A model generated the notes under the pieces. It was not told where the DNA came from. It did not search any database and saw nothing but the letters and a program-made list of their open reading frames with translations. Positions 22,841-34,378 of a stretch of DNA of 64,000 nt are shown here, piece after piece (within the stretch, counting starts at the first letter, position 1; every line of letters begins with the position of its first letter). Made by a program: the position numbers and the translations under genes. The DNA is from Daphnia pulex (lineage: Eukaryota; Arthropoda; Branchiopoda; Diplostraca; Daphniidae), in NCBI RefSeq assembly GCF_021134715.1, contig NC_060017.1:4836001-4900000 (forward strand), read 5' to 3'.

Positions 22841-24155
22841 TTATTTGCCACTGCAACCGGGAACACTGCTAGGCCAGTCGCAAACGCCAGTTACCGAATT
22901 GAAAACCAGACCAGACGGACAAGCCTATATGATAAAATGAGTCAATTTAATGATAGCGCCGAGCCTATAATGACGGGCAGGATAGGATTACAAAAATGGA
23001 ACTTACGAAATGGTAGGCGTTTCCATTGTCACAAGTGTAGTAATGTGAACACGAAGAAGGATCTGGATAGTTGCCGCTTCCCGGACACACGAATTGGCCG
23101 CCAGTAGTCGTTGTCGTTTTGGGTGGAGTCGTTTGGGCCGTTGTCGTCTGGGCCATTGTCGTTTTAGGGGGAGTCGCAGGTGAGGTGGTTGACCACGATG
23201 TGACTGTAACACCCTGGGTTGTTGATTTGACTGTCGGGTTAGTCCCAGATGTTGGTGTTGCTAAAAATAATAATATGAGAAAATTTGTAGAACAGTAATC
23301 ACAAAAATTGAGTAAAAGAGTTTCAATCGCTTATCGTTTCTCTTATATTCATAATCACATCTATAGTGCGCAATTCGGAATAATTTTTTTCTATGTTTGA
23401 ATATAAAGGTTAAATCAGATTAATAGCAAATAGGTCTGTACCGGTTTGACATGCAGAATTGTACGGCGAAACGCATTTCTTAGCCACCGGTTCGAAAACA
23501 CCGTAAGAGGGGCAGTTCTAAAAGAAAAAATTCAAAAATCATTCAGAAATGTATGCCCATAATTAGCGTGACTCACAGTAGAAAAAGGATAGCCATCAAG
23601 GCAAGTGTAGAAAACTGGATTGCAGCTATCGGTATAGGCTGGATAAAATCCATCATCGGGGCATGTGATTGGCTTAGGGCTATTAGGTGTGGCTACCGTG
23701 GGTACAGATGACTGAATATTCGTGGTTGTTTCTGAGAACGAATGGGGAAAATAATAAGCCATCAAGAATATTGAATAAGAACAAACAGGAGGCGAGTTAC
23801 CCATACTTTGGTCCGGGCGAGTACGATTTCCGCAGTAGGTCTGTTCTGGCCAATTGCATCCGTCGTAGACGAGGTCAAATAACAAGTTGGATCTGCACTG
23901 CCACAAATAAGTTGGCTCTGTGTTGTAGCAGGTGTAGTAGAGCTCACATTGTTGAGGATGAGGATAAATACTGTGGCCTGGTGGACACTGGAAATCACTG
24001 ACACCTAAATTGATGTCAGCGTTGACAAGGGACGAACCTGTTGTGCAATAAAACGAAACGACATTAGATATTTTTATTTCGAGCTGTACAACCGTTGGTT
24101 ACAACTTACATTGGAGGGCAGCAAAGGCGAAAAGAATGGACGACAATTTGTTCAT
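22841..24155 (-). CDS. P4: secreted protein with three CBM14 domains
   Basis: Six exons from the right: 24110-24155, 23801-24037, 23577-23731, 23442-23517, 23007-23260 and 22841-22924 (852 nt, 283 aa). It has a signal peptide (SSILFAFAALQ), then CBM14 domain 1 of the long-spaced type (CELYYTCYN, LWQCRSNLLFD, CNWPE) that it shares with P6 and more distantly with P1/P2. Domain 2 follows, then a Thr/Pro-rich linker of about 55 residues and domain 3 ending CDWPSSVPGC. Domains 1 and 3 are uninterrupted where P2 and P1 respectively carry extra introns, so this gene serves as an outgroup for those gains. Extracellular chitin binding is inferred from the family. Confidence 0.88.
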
Positions 24156-25317
24156 TTTTGGGTTGTTTAATGAGAGCGTATAACTTGTATAAAGCGCTCA
24201 GCTACTACAATGACACTAATTGAAACTCCGACTATGGTAACTTCTCTTATATCCAACTACATCCGGTCTTATCGAAAACAATGTTGTATGTCTATTTACA
24301 TGGGCTTTATTCCTCGGTCATTTCTTTGTGCAATAAAACTGATTAAACGGGATATATTAGAGGGTGGTAAAAGTTGTGTTTGCCAGCGGTTGTATTTTGA
24401 AATTTCAAGTGTTGACATTAGTCGTTTCGTCGTCGATGCGGAGGAAGAATTCTGCGCGTCATCGCCGTATCAAATGGATTCAGAATCTTAAAGGCTTTAG
24501 CGGAATAAAATTGTTAAGCTCCGGATTGAGTCAATAAAAGCAATAAAACACGTCAGGCTTTGCGTGTTGCAATATTTCCTTTTTTTTTAAATTTTTTGCT
24601 GACCATACACAACAAAATATAATTTGCAAACATTCGAGTTAAAATAATTGTAATTTGCACACTTTATAGCGCTGCTATTTAATCGAAACAAATTTCATGT
24701 GAAAGCCTTTTCGTCATGATGAGGAAATTAAGAAAAATGTAAGAGTGACTGATTCGTGTAGTTTTAGCCAGACGGTATTAGTCAATCGAGTCAGTTTAGT
24801 TCACTGATAAGACGGTCACGAAAATTGACTGGAGCTGGCGACGAAGGGCGGTTCCGGAATAATAATTTAAAAAAATATACATGTAACAAAGTCCAGAGTG
24901 TTGGTCAGTAGATCAGAAATCGAAACAAGAAACTCAATAGATTGTGAAGGTTAGAAGTTTTTAGTTTTGTTTTACAAATTTTTATCTTAAGTTGTTACCT
25001 TACGAAAGGAGGTACTAAGAATAATCTGGCGCAATAATTTTCCGATGAATTCTTTTGCTGCAACACAAAGGCTGTCAAAAATAATTTACTATTTTGCGTG
25101 GACAATAACTATTTAGGGCAAATATAATATAGATAGAATTGTAATACTATTCAAAATTGATTGTATTGATTCTTTATTCAGTCTATTACCAAAATATTAT
25201 TTTAAGATCAAACAAACAAAATTAAAAGACAATCTGCCAACTATGTCCCTGCAATGATTTCCTGGTATTATTCCATGAACTAGTTATTCCGGAAATTTAA
25301 GCCTATCTCCGCATCGT
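24156..25317. other. Spacer between P4 and P5
   Basis: No gene supported. The 93-codon frame at 24210-24491 lacks motifs and lies in the P4 upstream region. Confidence 0.5.
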
Positions 25318-27413
25318 TTAATTGCAACCCGCAATGTTTTCTTTCCAATCGCACACTAATACACAATAAAAATATTAATTTCAACGCGAATAATAATGTA
25401 GCGGGAAAAAAATTAACTGAATTTACTTACCTTGGATTGCCGGGTTATAAAAGATAGGCACAGGACAGTCCTTTAAAACAGAATAATAAAGAATTATTTA
25501 GGTTCCATACTACAAATTTTAAAATAAATAGTTGCATTGATAACATAAAAAAGGCTCACCATAAGATATGCATAAAAATTTGAGCACATCCAAAATTGAT
25601 TGCTGCATGCCACGCCTGGAACGGGAAACAATCCGTCCGACTGGGGGCAAACGAATGGTTCCGCCGGTTTGATCGGCGTTGTGTTCGTTGTTGTTGTTAT
25701 CGGCGGAGTATTCGCAGGAGTCAGTGTCGTAGTAATGGGAGCTGCTGTTGTTGTCGTAGACTCTTCTCTTGGTGGTTCGGTTGTTTTTGTTGTCATTTTT
25801 GGGGGCTCGGTTGTGGTAGTTGTTGGAACCATTGTCGTCGTTGTGGACTCAGTTATCGTTGTTGGGGCCTCAGATGTGGTAGTTGTGGGAAGAGTTGTCG
25901 TTGTGGGAAGAGTTGTCGTTGTGGCCTCAGTTGTTGTTGTGGCCTCAGTTGTCGTCGTTGTGGCCTCAGTTGTGGGAAGAGTTGTTGTTGTGGCCTCAGT
26001 CGTCGTTGTTGTGGGTGCAGTTGTGGTTGTTGTGGGAAGAGTTGTTGTAGTTGTGGCCTCAGTTGTGGGAAGAGTTGTCGTCGTTGTAGACTCAGTTGTT
26101 GTTGTGGGCGCAGTTGTCGTCGTTGTGGCCTCAGTTGTCGTTGTTGTGGGGGCAGTTGTGGTTGTTGTGGCCTCAGTTGTTGTTGTAGGCGCAGTCGTCG
26201 TTGTTGTGGATTGAGTTGTGGTCGTAGCCTCAGTTGTTGTGGTGGTGGGTTCAGTTGTCGTTATGGGCTTTGTTGTTGGCATAGGAGGTGTAGTTGGAGA
26301 AGGTACAGTAGTCCTGGTTGTTGAAGTAGTAGCTATCGCAAGAAAAACCAAAAATATACCGTAATTAATGAAACGGTGAATATAATATTTACAAAAATAT
26401 ATATTTCCATATTCACTTACATGTACACGTAGCATCTTCTTGCAGAACGCATCTTAGAAGTGTAGGATCGAAGACATAGTTTTCCGTACAATACTAGCAA
26501 AAATTAAAAACAAATATATGTACAAATTGTCGGAGGTTACGAACACGAAAGTCTAACAATTGCATACCGTCAAATAAGAATCTCCATTGCTGCAAACAAA
26601 GTACAAACTGGAACAGGCACCTATATTAATACCGTCGCATATACAAGAACAAGCGAATTAAATGCTTGATTTAAATCCAAAATATTGCAAGCAGTTATTA
26701 GAGGCTTACCAGGATATGGATACAGTCCGTCTGAAGGACAATCGATGTGTTGATCTAATGCGAGAATTTCCACCACAAAATTTAATTATGTAAGAATGAC
26801 GAACATTTAGATAATCAAGGTCGAAAGGTGCCAATAAAGTACAAATTTACTGCAAGTCGTTTGAGCGGCAAGCGTGCACACTAACGTTATTGGGTCGAAC
26901 AAGTAGCCTGGTGGACACGTCTTGAAATAAGGCAAAGGAAATACATCAGTGGGTTAAAAGAAACCAAAAACAAGAAAGCTCGAAAGGTAAATGTCGTACC
27001 TCAGGACAAGGTATTCCGTTCACGCATTCATAATACTGGGCAATACACTGGTTCGGTGTTGCATAAGAGCCGTCAGCTTCAGGACAAGTAAACGCCCTGG
27101 TTTGCTGTCAAAATTAAATAAAAAGAATTTGTTTTTTAATTAAAAAAACAGTCGACGAAATTGTTACAAATTGAATCGGCCGGAATTTCTGTGGCTTATT
27201 TCACGTGCAGCACTTACTCCATTAAACGTAATTTTCCTTCCCCATTTCTGTTCAGAAATCTTATTCACCGCAGCGCTTAGTCCCACTTGAAAAAAAATAT
27301 CAAATGTGCCATAATGAATTGGAAGACAATAAAATACAAAAGTCAAGAAATTTAATTATACCTTGAAAGATGCTGATTGCTAACAAGAGGGATGTGAGAA
27401 AGTGTTTTGCCAT
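25318..27413 (-). CDS. P5: mucin-like protein with three CBM14 domains and a long Thr-rich region
   Basis: Ten exons from the right: 27362-27413, 27218-27285, 27000-27104, 26851-26920, 26710-26754, 26568-26620, 26421-26493, 25560-26332, 25431-25470 and 25318-25355 (1317 nt, 438 aa). Order: signal peptide, about 20 residues rich in Lys/Arg, CBM14 domain 1 (FTCPEADG), domain 2 (IDCPSDG), then about 220 residues dominated by Thr with Pro, Ala, Glu and Leu (residues 156-375) in one 773-nt exon, and domain 3 (FVCPQSDG) ending CDWKENIAGC. The Thr region should be a heavily O-glycosylated mucin stalk. The end of domain 3 and its two introns match P7, giving the P5/P7 sub-family. Likely a peritrophic-matrix or cuticle mucin. 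Confidence 0.87.
25700..26270 (-). repeat. Coding minisatellite-like Thr-codon repeat in P5
   Basis: Imperfect tandem repeats of short units encoding EATTTT, APTTTT and LPTT, made mostly of ACA/ACG/ACT/ACC codons mixed at random. Codon mixing suggests the repeat is old or is kept by selection on the protein. Confidence 0.8.
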
Positions 27414-28218
27414 CTGCTGCGTCGGCCAGTAATCTTCCAATAATTCAGATGAAGCGAGCGATCCGTTATTCTGTAGTACACCAAACTGTTAAACGGGGAC
27501 AGACCGGAATAGTCGACAATTTATACAGGAAATCTTGACACTAGTTATCATCAATTTACCGAGCCAATGCATCTTATTTGTTTAAGTAGTGGCTCGATAT
27601 CAGTATAATTGGGCTATGCTATTATTCAAAATGTTGATAAAGAGCACTTAGAAATGTGCCAATAATGATGCTTCTTCTTTCCCTATACGTATAGGCATAC
27701 GCAAATGCATATTATGATAGAATGACAGTATTCTAACATTACATTAGAATTGCTGATGACTACAGAAGTGTACGTACGTGATTTGAGCTAAAATATTTAA
27801 TCTTTTGAAAGTCGGTCCGTTTGAAATATTAATGCTTCCCACTGATTGTCTCATATTGGCTGAGTTGCGTATAGTGTATGACGTATGGTTGTTATGACGT
27901 AAATCCATTACCGCGATCCAAAACTATATTCTCACTTTCAATAACCAACGCGAGGTCTCATGTATAGACAAGATTTGAATTTTATCTGAAAACGCACTTG
28001 TGGATATCGCGGTGAAGACCAAAGACGATCAACGTGAATCGAGAACTAACGCAAAGTCTATGCGACAAGTCGACGACACATCAGTGTCATTTTCGGTGAC
28101 ATTGACGTGTACGAGAATGACATACATAAAAGATTCATTTCTGTATTTCCCGCTCACTATACAATGCAATACAGATATCAACGTCAGTACATACATGTCA
28201 AAGTGTTTATCTTGAGTT
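27414..28218. other. Upstream region of P5
   Basis: A TATAAA on the minus strand at 27520-27525 lies 107 bp upstream of the P5 start and may be its TATA box. The rest holds no supportable gene. Confidence 0.45.
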
Positions 28219-28416
28219 AATACCTTACGGGAAGTAGTAGTGGCTAATAGGCCCAATTTCCCCATTTTACCATGTGTTTGTTCTGTATAAATTTTATTGT
28301 ATTGATACTGTAAATAGTGTTTTATACTCGGTCAATACATTCGGGCGGTACTCGTTTAGGAGTTGAGCCCAGTTAAAATAAAAAAAAAAAAAAAAAAAAA
28401 AAATACCTTACGGGAA
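28219..28416 (+). mobile_element. Young poly(A) retroposon (SINE or 5'-truncated LINE) with target-site duplication
   Basis: A body of about 144 bp (28234 to about 28377) ends in AGTTAAAAT and a run of 23 or more A to about 28401. It is flanked by perfect 15-bp direct repeats AATACCTTACGGGAA at 28219-28233 and 28402-28416. This is the hallmark of target-primed reverse transcription. The body has no coding frame, and I cannot see convincing A/B boxes, so SINE versus truncated LINE is open. Confidence 0.85.
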
Positions 28417-29576
28417 AAAATATGGGGCTATAGAGAACAGTTAATGTTTGTTTGTTTGTTTTCAATATAGTAAGGTCGAGAAATTTCCGCTGTTGCAAAC
28501 GTCAACATATGAAATATAAGGCAAACCCTTATTTCTGATAAAAATTAAAGTTAAAAACAAAAATATGTTGACACTCACACAATGTTCAGTGCAGCAAATA
28601 CGGGCGCCAATTCAATTTAGTTCTCGCCTAGCTGCTATTCGTTTGGATCCCCGGGCCAGCAGTCTTTGTCTGAACGTTTGCGTGAAAAACAAACAACCCA
28701 GCTGTTATGTAGCAAATAACTGTAACAGATGCACTCGCAAGTCGCAATACTATCGATTGTGAAACCTAACATACCATTCCAACTTGAGAAGATATTACTG
28801 TGACGCAAGATGATTTATTAAAACAAAAACCAACACAGGATGCTACGTCGAGAGTTACATATTGTTTTGTAGTATGTGTTGCTTGAAATGAAACTAGGCC
28901 TGAACAAAACGATGAATCGGCGGATGAGTGAGTAAGCTAGTTATATAATATGACATTAACATTAATTCAAAAAGGGAAAATTTGCGCTAGTGAAAAATAA
29001 TTCGAGATGAGCGCAAACATTATTAGTACTACCCAGCAGCAAACAGCTGACAGTCATAGCAATCACTGCTACCTTGGAAAAACTCATTTTCTCGCAGCAA
29101 TCAGTCAGTCGATCAATTTTAAAAACAACAGGTCGGCCATCGATTTATAAACAAATTCCATATCCCCCCTGCCTTAGACCTGGAAATTCAGTGATGGGGG
29201 CGTGCCTGGAAATTCCGAGCGGGGGAAGTTTTCTTGACTGTTATCGAGGTCATTAGTATCTTGATATTGTACGCCACTAGCTGTTTGCACATCAAAGATC
29301 CTTTTACTCTCGGGAGACTGATGCTGTGCAATACTGGGTTCGTGTGGTTCGTATCAACATATATCGAGAAAGTATACTATGTCAACACCTTGAAACAATA
29401 AGCTGAATTGAAACCACCATAAGAGTGTTTGACACCATACACACATATTTTCAATGCATTTAGTATAATAGTGTTTATTTATTTTGGCAATATCTGCCTT
29501 GCGGTCTAATTTGTTTTATGCGCAAACAATTCAAACAATTTGAAACGGTGGGCTGGACGACGTTCGTTCGTTTTCA
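28417..29576. other. Spacer, 3' flank of P6
   Basis: No gene recognised. The frames at 28565-28762 and 29074-29256 are short and lack motifs. Confidence 0.5.
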
Positions 29577-31709
29577 TTAGAAAAAACCGGAAAAGAAATC
29601 GATGCAGTTTGAACAGTCTGTTGAGCACTTCTGTGACGGAGCATCGAAGCATCCGTTTTCAGGACAATTCTGTGAATAAGAAATAAATAAATACAACGAA
29701 ATTAAAATGGACTCACCATTTTTATGTTACATTTAAAATTGAATAACTTACCGAAGGGAATGCTACACCGGAAATACAAACGTAATACGCGTGACAATTG
29801 GTCGGATCTGGGTATTTGCCGTCTTTAACAGGGCAATTAAATTCACCGGATTCAGTCGTCGTTGTGGGTGTCGTTGTTGTTGAAGTAGTCGTTGGAGTTG
29901 TCGTGGTTGTTGGAGTTGTCGTAGTTGTTGGAGTTGTCGTTGTAGAGGTGGTTGTTGAAGATGTTGTAGAAGGTGTTGTTGAAGTAGTTGTCGTTGAAGG
30001 TGTTGTTGTTGAAGACGTAGTTGTCGAAGGTGTTGTTGTTGAAGTAGTTGTCGTCGTAGGTGTTGTTGTTGAAGACGTTGTTGTCGAAGTGCGAGTTGTG
30101 GGTCCTGTACATAAACGAAAACGATAAGTAAATAGTTGACTGAATAATGCCACTGATGTCTTTATTGTACCTTGGGCACAAGGGACCGTATCGGGGGATG
30201 CGCAGATGCCACGATCCGGATCGAAGATTCCATTGTTAGGACACACCTTTCATTCAAAACGAAATGTAACTTGCACTGCGACCAAAGATATTGAATTATT
30301 TGAAATACTCGTAAGGTCTTACCGATTCGTAAGCGACACCGGAGGCACACACGAAGTACACACCTGATGTTTTTCAGGGCAATAAAAATTTAATTCATTA
30401 TCTCACATTTCAGAATATTTTATAAACTCGTTACACTTACCTGTACATTCCCCTTCGATTGGGTAGAATCCGTCCGCTGTGCACGTAAACGCTGGTACAT
30501 AAAACAAATGTTTAGCTGTATATTTAGATTTGCAACATAACTAAATAATTGCTTCGTTTTCAAACGACTGCTATATTTCAAATATTTTGGAAGAAGAGGC
30601 TGAATAAGGTTGAGCTGAAAGAGGAAACAGGAAAGGTTGTTAGCTCTAAGGTAGCCTACGTAATGGATATGAGCACGTCTACTTGAGAATTTCATACGAC
30701 AAAATCCGTGAACAACTAAAAAAACTGCTGATTTCAAAACTTACCCGGATCCTTGCAGGAGACCTCATTTGCTGGTTTGCATGTCAGTGTGACAGGATCG
30801 AATAAACCATCAGTAGGGCAAAGCTGTCAAAATGGAATCGGAATTATTATGTGCTTTATTTCATCGTCTACGGAATAGGCTGTAGTATTAACTTAGAAAG
30901 ATCATCGTGGTTTATTATACCATAACGTAAGCAACTCCTCCAGCACAAGTGTAGTAGTGCTGATAACATTCTTCCGGACTAACAGGGAAAAATCCTCCTT
31001 CACTAGGGCAATTAAACACTGGAGACGTTGATGGAGGTGATTCAGTTGCAGTCTTCGTCCTTGTCGTCGTTATAGCTAATAAGTAACAAATTTGGCAAAA
31101 TAATAATAAAAAAAAAAAAAAAAAACAGTACAAATATAGCCAGAGGATGAAAACAAATGTTAGCTAATATGACATGAACTAATACTTGGACCGGAGCGTT
31201 GTCTGTTTCCGCAGTCTGTCGATTCCGGATAATTGCAGCTACTGTAAGTCACGTCGAATAGGTAATTTGAATAGCATCGCCAGAGAGTCACGGGAGATGC
31301 GAAATAGCAGGTGTAATAGAGTCCACACTTTTCCGGATGAGGAGCGACGGAAGTTCCTTCCGGACATTGAAAATTTGGGTCAGGTCCTATTTTAATGTCT
31401 CCGGTAGCTCGGAAACCGCCGTAACCAACCAAGCCCTACAGATAAAATAAATTAGGAAAAGCGCTCATACTAATAACTCGTTCCACTCAATCAGGCATAA
31501 TCTATACCTTGGTAAGAAAAGGCAGCATCCAGGTCGCACCTGCCACATTTCCAGCTTGGAAAAATGCCGCTATACAATTAATGCAAAGTGATTTTGTTAA
31601 CAGCGTGTTACACATACAAACGGTGCTATACAATTCCAAAACAAAAATTCGAAGAATAATGCTTGCCTAAAGTGATTGAAGCGAAGAGAAAGGACGGGGA
31701 ATGCTTCAT
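29577..31709 (-). CDS. P6: secreted mucin-like protein with four CBM14 domains
   Basis: Ten exons from the right: 31667-31709, 31508-31569, 31186-31435, 30921-31075, 30745-30823, 30441-30491, 30323-30363, 30171-30246, 29752-30104 and 29577-29669 (1203 nt, 400 aa). Intron 1 starts with GC (GGCAAGC), a GC-AG intron. A signal peptide is followed by CBM14 domain 1 of the long-spaced P4 type (CGLYYTCYF, LWRCYSNYLFD, CNYPE), domains 2 and 3, a Thr/Ser-rich linker of about 80 residues and domain 4. The end of domain 4 departs from the family: the last part reads CSTDCSNC, followed by a hydrophobic tail IDFFSGFF before the stop. Extracellular chitin binding is inferred. Confidence 0.86.
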
Positions 31710-32432
31710 GGCAAAGTTGGTTGCGCTTATTCCAATACGTTTAAATGCCTAATGGCTTTAACGCACTGTAGTCGATTTTGAAATCTTATCTGAAATTTTC
31801 GATCCACATGCGATAACGACATATGTCTAGCAGGACCACCGCTGACATTTAACTTATCGGAGATCAATAAATCAGCAGTCAAAGTATGTCGTCGTCTTCA
31901 AAATCTTGATTTCATAAAACAAGCTTGCTGTTACTTTGCCATTTCAGTAGTGATTAATTTTGTTACAATACTTAACGCAGTAAATGAATTTTAAAGAATT
32001 TGGACGGCTGCGCGTGTTCCAGAAACATGTCGTGTATACGTAACCCCCATAAAAACATTCATTATATAAACAAGATTGCGTCATCGAATATATGCACATT
32101 TTTATCGAAATGCTTCAACTCAATAGGTGCCGACATCAAATTGATACAATTGGACATGACATTGAGCCAACATCAGTCGAGTCTTACGTCACCTATTAAT
32201 CTAGAAAATATTGCGAAGTTCACGCAAAGGAATTTTGACGGAATTTCGAAAGAAAAATATCGTAAATCGATTCTTCTATAGCGTCTATTAGGCTACTAGG
32301 ATGTTAACATATCAAGATTAAACAATAGTAAATGTAAAAGATAATGCAATTTGACCATTATTGATTGCATGCAATCTACTCCTGGCTTTATATAGCAAAC
32401 CAGCGAAAAGTCTCGGAAACTCTTCGTCGTCG
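31710..32432. other. Spacer between P6 and P7
   Basis: P6 promoter side and P7 3' flank. The 93-codon frame at 32000-32281 has no motif. Confidence 0.5.
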
Positions 32433-34378
32433 TTACTGGCAACCGGCAACGTTTTCTTTCCAGTCGCATGCTAGAAATATAATAAAATGCCGTGAGCATC
32501 AAAACAGCGAACAAACTTCAAAGTATTACGCGCAGCCGGAAAGCAAATCCTTATTTTTACTTACTCTGAATGGATGGGTTGTAATAAGTGGGCGCGGCGC
32601 AATTCTGAAATAAATAAGAAAATAAGTTTGAATCGTAAACAAAATATTTTGCCAATAACTTGAAACTCACCATAAGGTATGCAATGGAATTTGAGCACAT
32701 GTAATATTGTGTGCTGCAGCTGACACCTGGGACGGGATAGTAGCCGTATTCTTGCGTACATTTGAAAGGTCCCACCGTTGTTGTTGTTGGTGGTTTTGTT
32801 GTTGTGGTGGTTGTGGTTGTTGTAGTCGTGGTTGGTGTAGTCGTGGTCTTCGTTTGACAAGTCATTTTGGTCGGACAAGTTGGTGTTGGTGTTGTTGGTG
32901 TGGTCGTTGGTGTAGTCGTGGTTATTCGTGTAGTCGTGGTTGTTGGGGTTGTGGTTGTTGGTGTTGTGGTCGTTGTTGGAGTAGTTGTTGTTGGTGTAGT
33001 AGTCGTCGTTGGTGTGGTCGTGGTTGTTGGTGTTGTGGTCGATCGTGTAGTCGTGGTTGTTGGTGTTGTCGTCGTGGTCGGTGTTGTTGTTGTGCGGGTT
33101 GTTGTCGTAGTTTTTGCCGTCGTCGTGGTAGCGACTGAAAAATCACAATTTTGGAGGCTATAAGAGCAAGTGAATTTTAAAATGTGTGTTATACCTTTGC
33201 AAGAAGCAGTGGCCTCAGGTACGCAGCTATATAGTACTGGATCGAAAATTGAAGTTCCTGGGCATTTCTTGAAATTGAGCGGATAGAAACTCAGGTTATT
33301 AGTTACAAAAAAGGCAAAATTAAAATTTAAAAATGGGGCATCTAATGCTTACCTGTAGATAGGCCTGATTTCCGACACAAGTGTAATATGAATTCGAGCA
33401 AGCGCCTTGAAAACGGAATAAAAAATATTACGTTTGATGTGAACACGTCCATCTAATTAAACTACATAATAGAACACACAACATACCTGGTATGGGGAAA
33501 AAACCATCAGGAGTAGGGCAGGTGAAGGGTGGCGCTGAAATCAATCAAACAAAAAGTAATTAATATTTATTGGTCGACATTTTTCGCTGCGGTAACAGCA
33601 AACTTCTCTAAACTTACTGCAACTGGCCCATCCGATGGGTGTGCACAATTTCGTCACGGGATCGAAAACGGTACCATTAGGGCAAGTCTGTTTTAATTAC
33701 ATTGAATTAGAATTTTAATACGTTCATCGAAAGGTAAAATGTATAACTTTGTTGCCTAGTGCCTACATACCGAAACGTATGGAGAGCCAAGAACGCAGAC
33801 CTATTTTAATTTGAATATCAAATAATGTAATGAAAGTAATATATATAGAAAGTATAATCAAGAACGCTACGTAGTAATCAGGCCCACAGGTGTTTGGAAT
33901 TGGGAAGAAACCTTCAGAACTTGGACAGGTGAAAGTTGTTTCACCTAAACACGCAATGGAAAAACACCAATCAATGTAAAATTGAAAGAATGTGCATCAT
34001 CTTTTTTGAACTCACCCAGAGGTCGAATTTCAATGCCGCCTGGACCTCGTAAGTTTGAATTCAAAACCTTTCAAAATCAAGTAAACCGAAGTAAACCCAT
34101 AAAATAATTCTGCATACGTAATTAGTACAATAGTCAAGGTTATATTGATTGGATTTCGTTTTACCTTGCTGCTCAGAAATGACGCTTGATTTAACTTTGT
34201 CTCACCGGTCACATTGACAGCTAGAAAAGATGCTGTTACATAACACCAATTTAAAATTATTATTCGATAATATTAAGCTTTTAGCGTATAATTGAAGTAT
34301 TAGTTCAAAAACAAAAATTGTGTACTTGCCTAGGACAATGAACCCGAAGAGGAACGAAGAAAAATTATTCTTCATCAT
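32433..34378 (-). CDS. P7: mucin-like protein with three CBM14 domains
   Basis: Twelve exons from the right: 34330-34378, 34165-34220, 34016-34067, 33871-33944, 33771-33800, 33618-33687, 33487-33534, 33353-33405, 33195-33267, 32671-33134, 32565-32604 and 32433-32470 (1047 nt, 348 aa). Two ATG codons are tandem at the start. Intron 1 is GC-AG, as in P6. Order: signal peptide, CBM14 domain 1 (FTCPSSEG), domain 2 (FTCPTPDG), a Thr/Pro stalk of about 118 residues holding two extra cysteines (TCPTK-TCQTK), and domain 3 (FKCTQEYG) ending CDWKENVAGC as in P5. Domain 1 is split by an intron at 33801-33870 between YY and VC that no other copy in the array has. Confidence 0.87.
33801..33870 (-). other. 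P7-specific intron flanked by a 9-bp direct repeat
   Basis: A 70-bp GT-AG intron. The word CAAGAACGC (plus strand) occurs at 33788-33796 in the downstream exon and again at 33859-33867 just inside the 5' end of the intron. The homologous site is uninterrupted in P3 (CGPDYYVCVSGSPYVS in one exon) and in the other copies. Confidence 0.8.

Noticed and set aside
25596-26324. Long plus-strand open frames rich in Cys/Ser/Arg or Val/Gly opposite P5, and similar ones opposite P3, P6, P7 and P8
   Set aside because: They are antisense readings of Thr-codon repeats (GTN/TGN runs), have no other sequence features and no splice structure, while the minus strand gives CBM14 domains.
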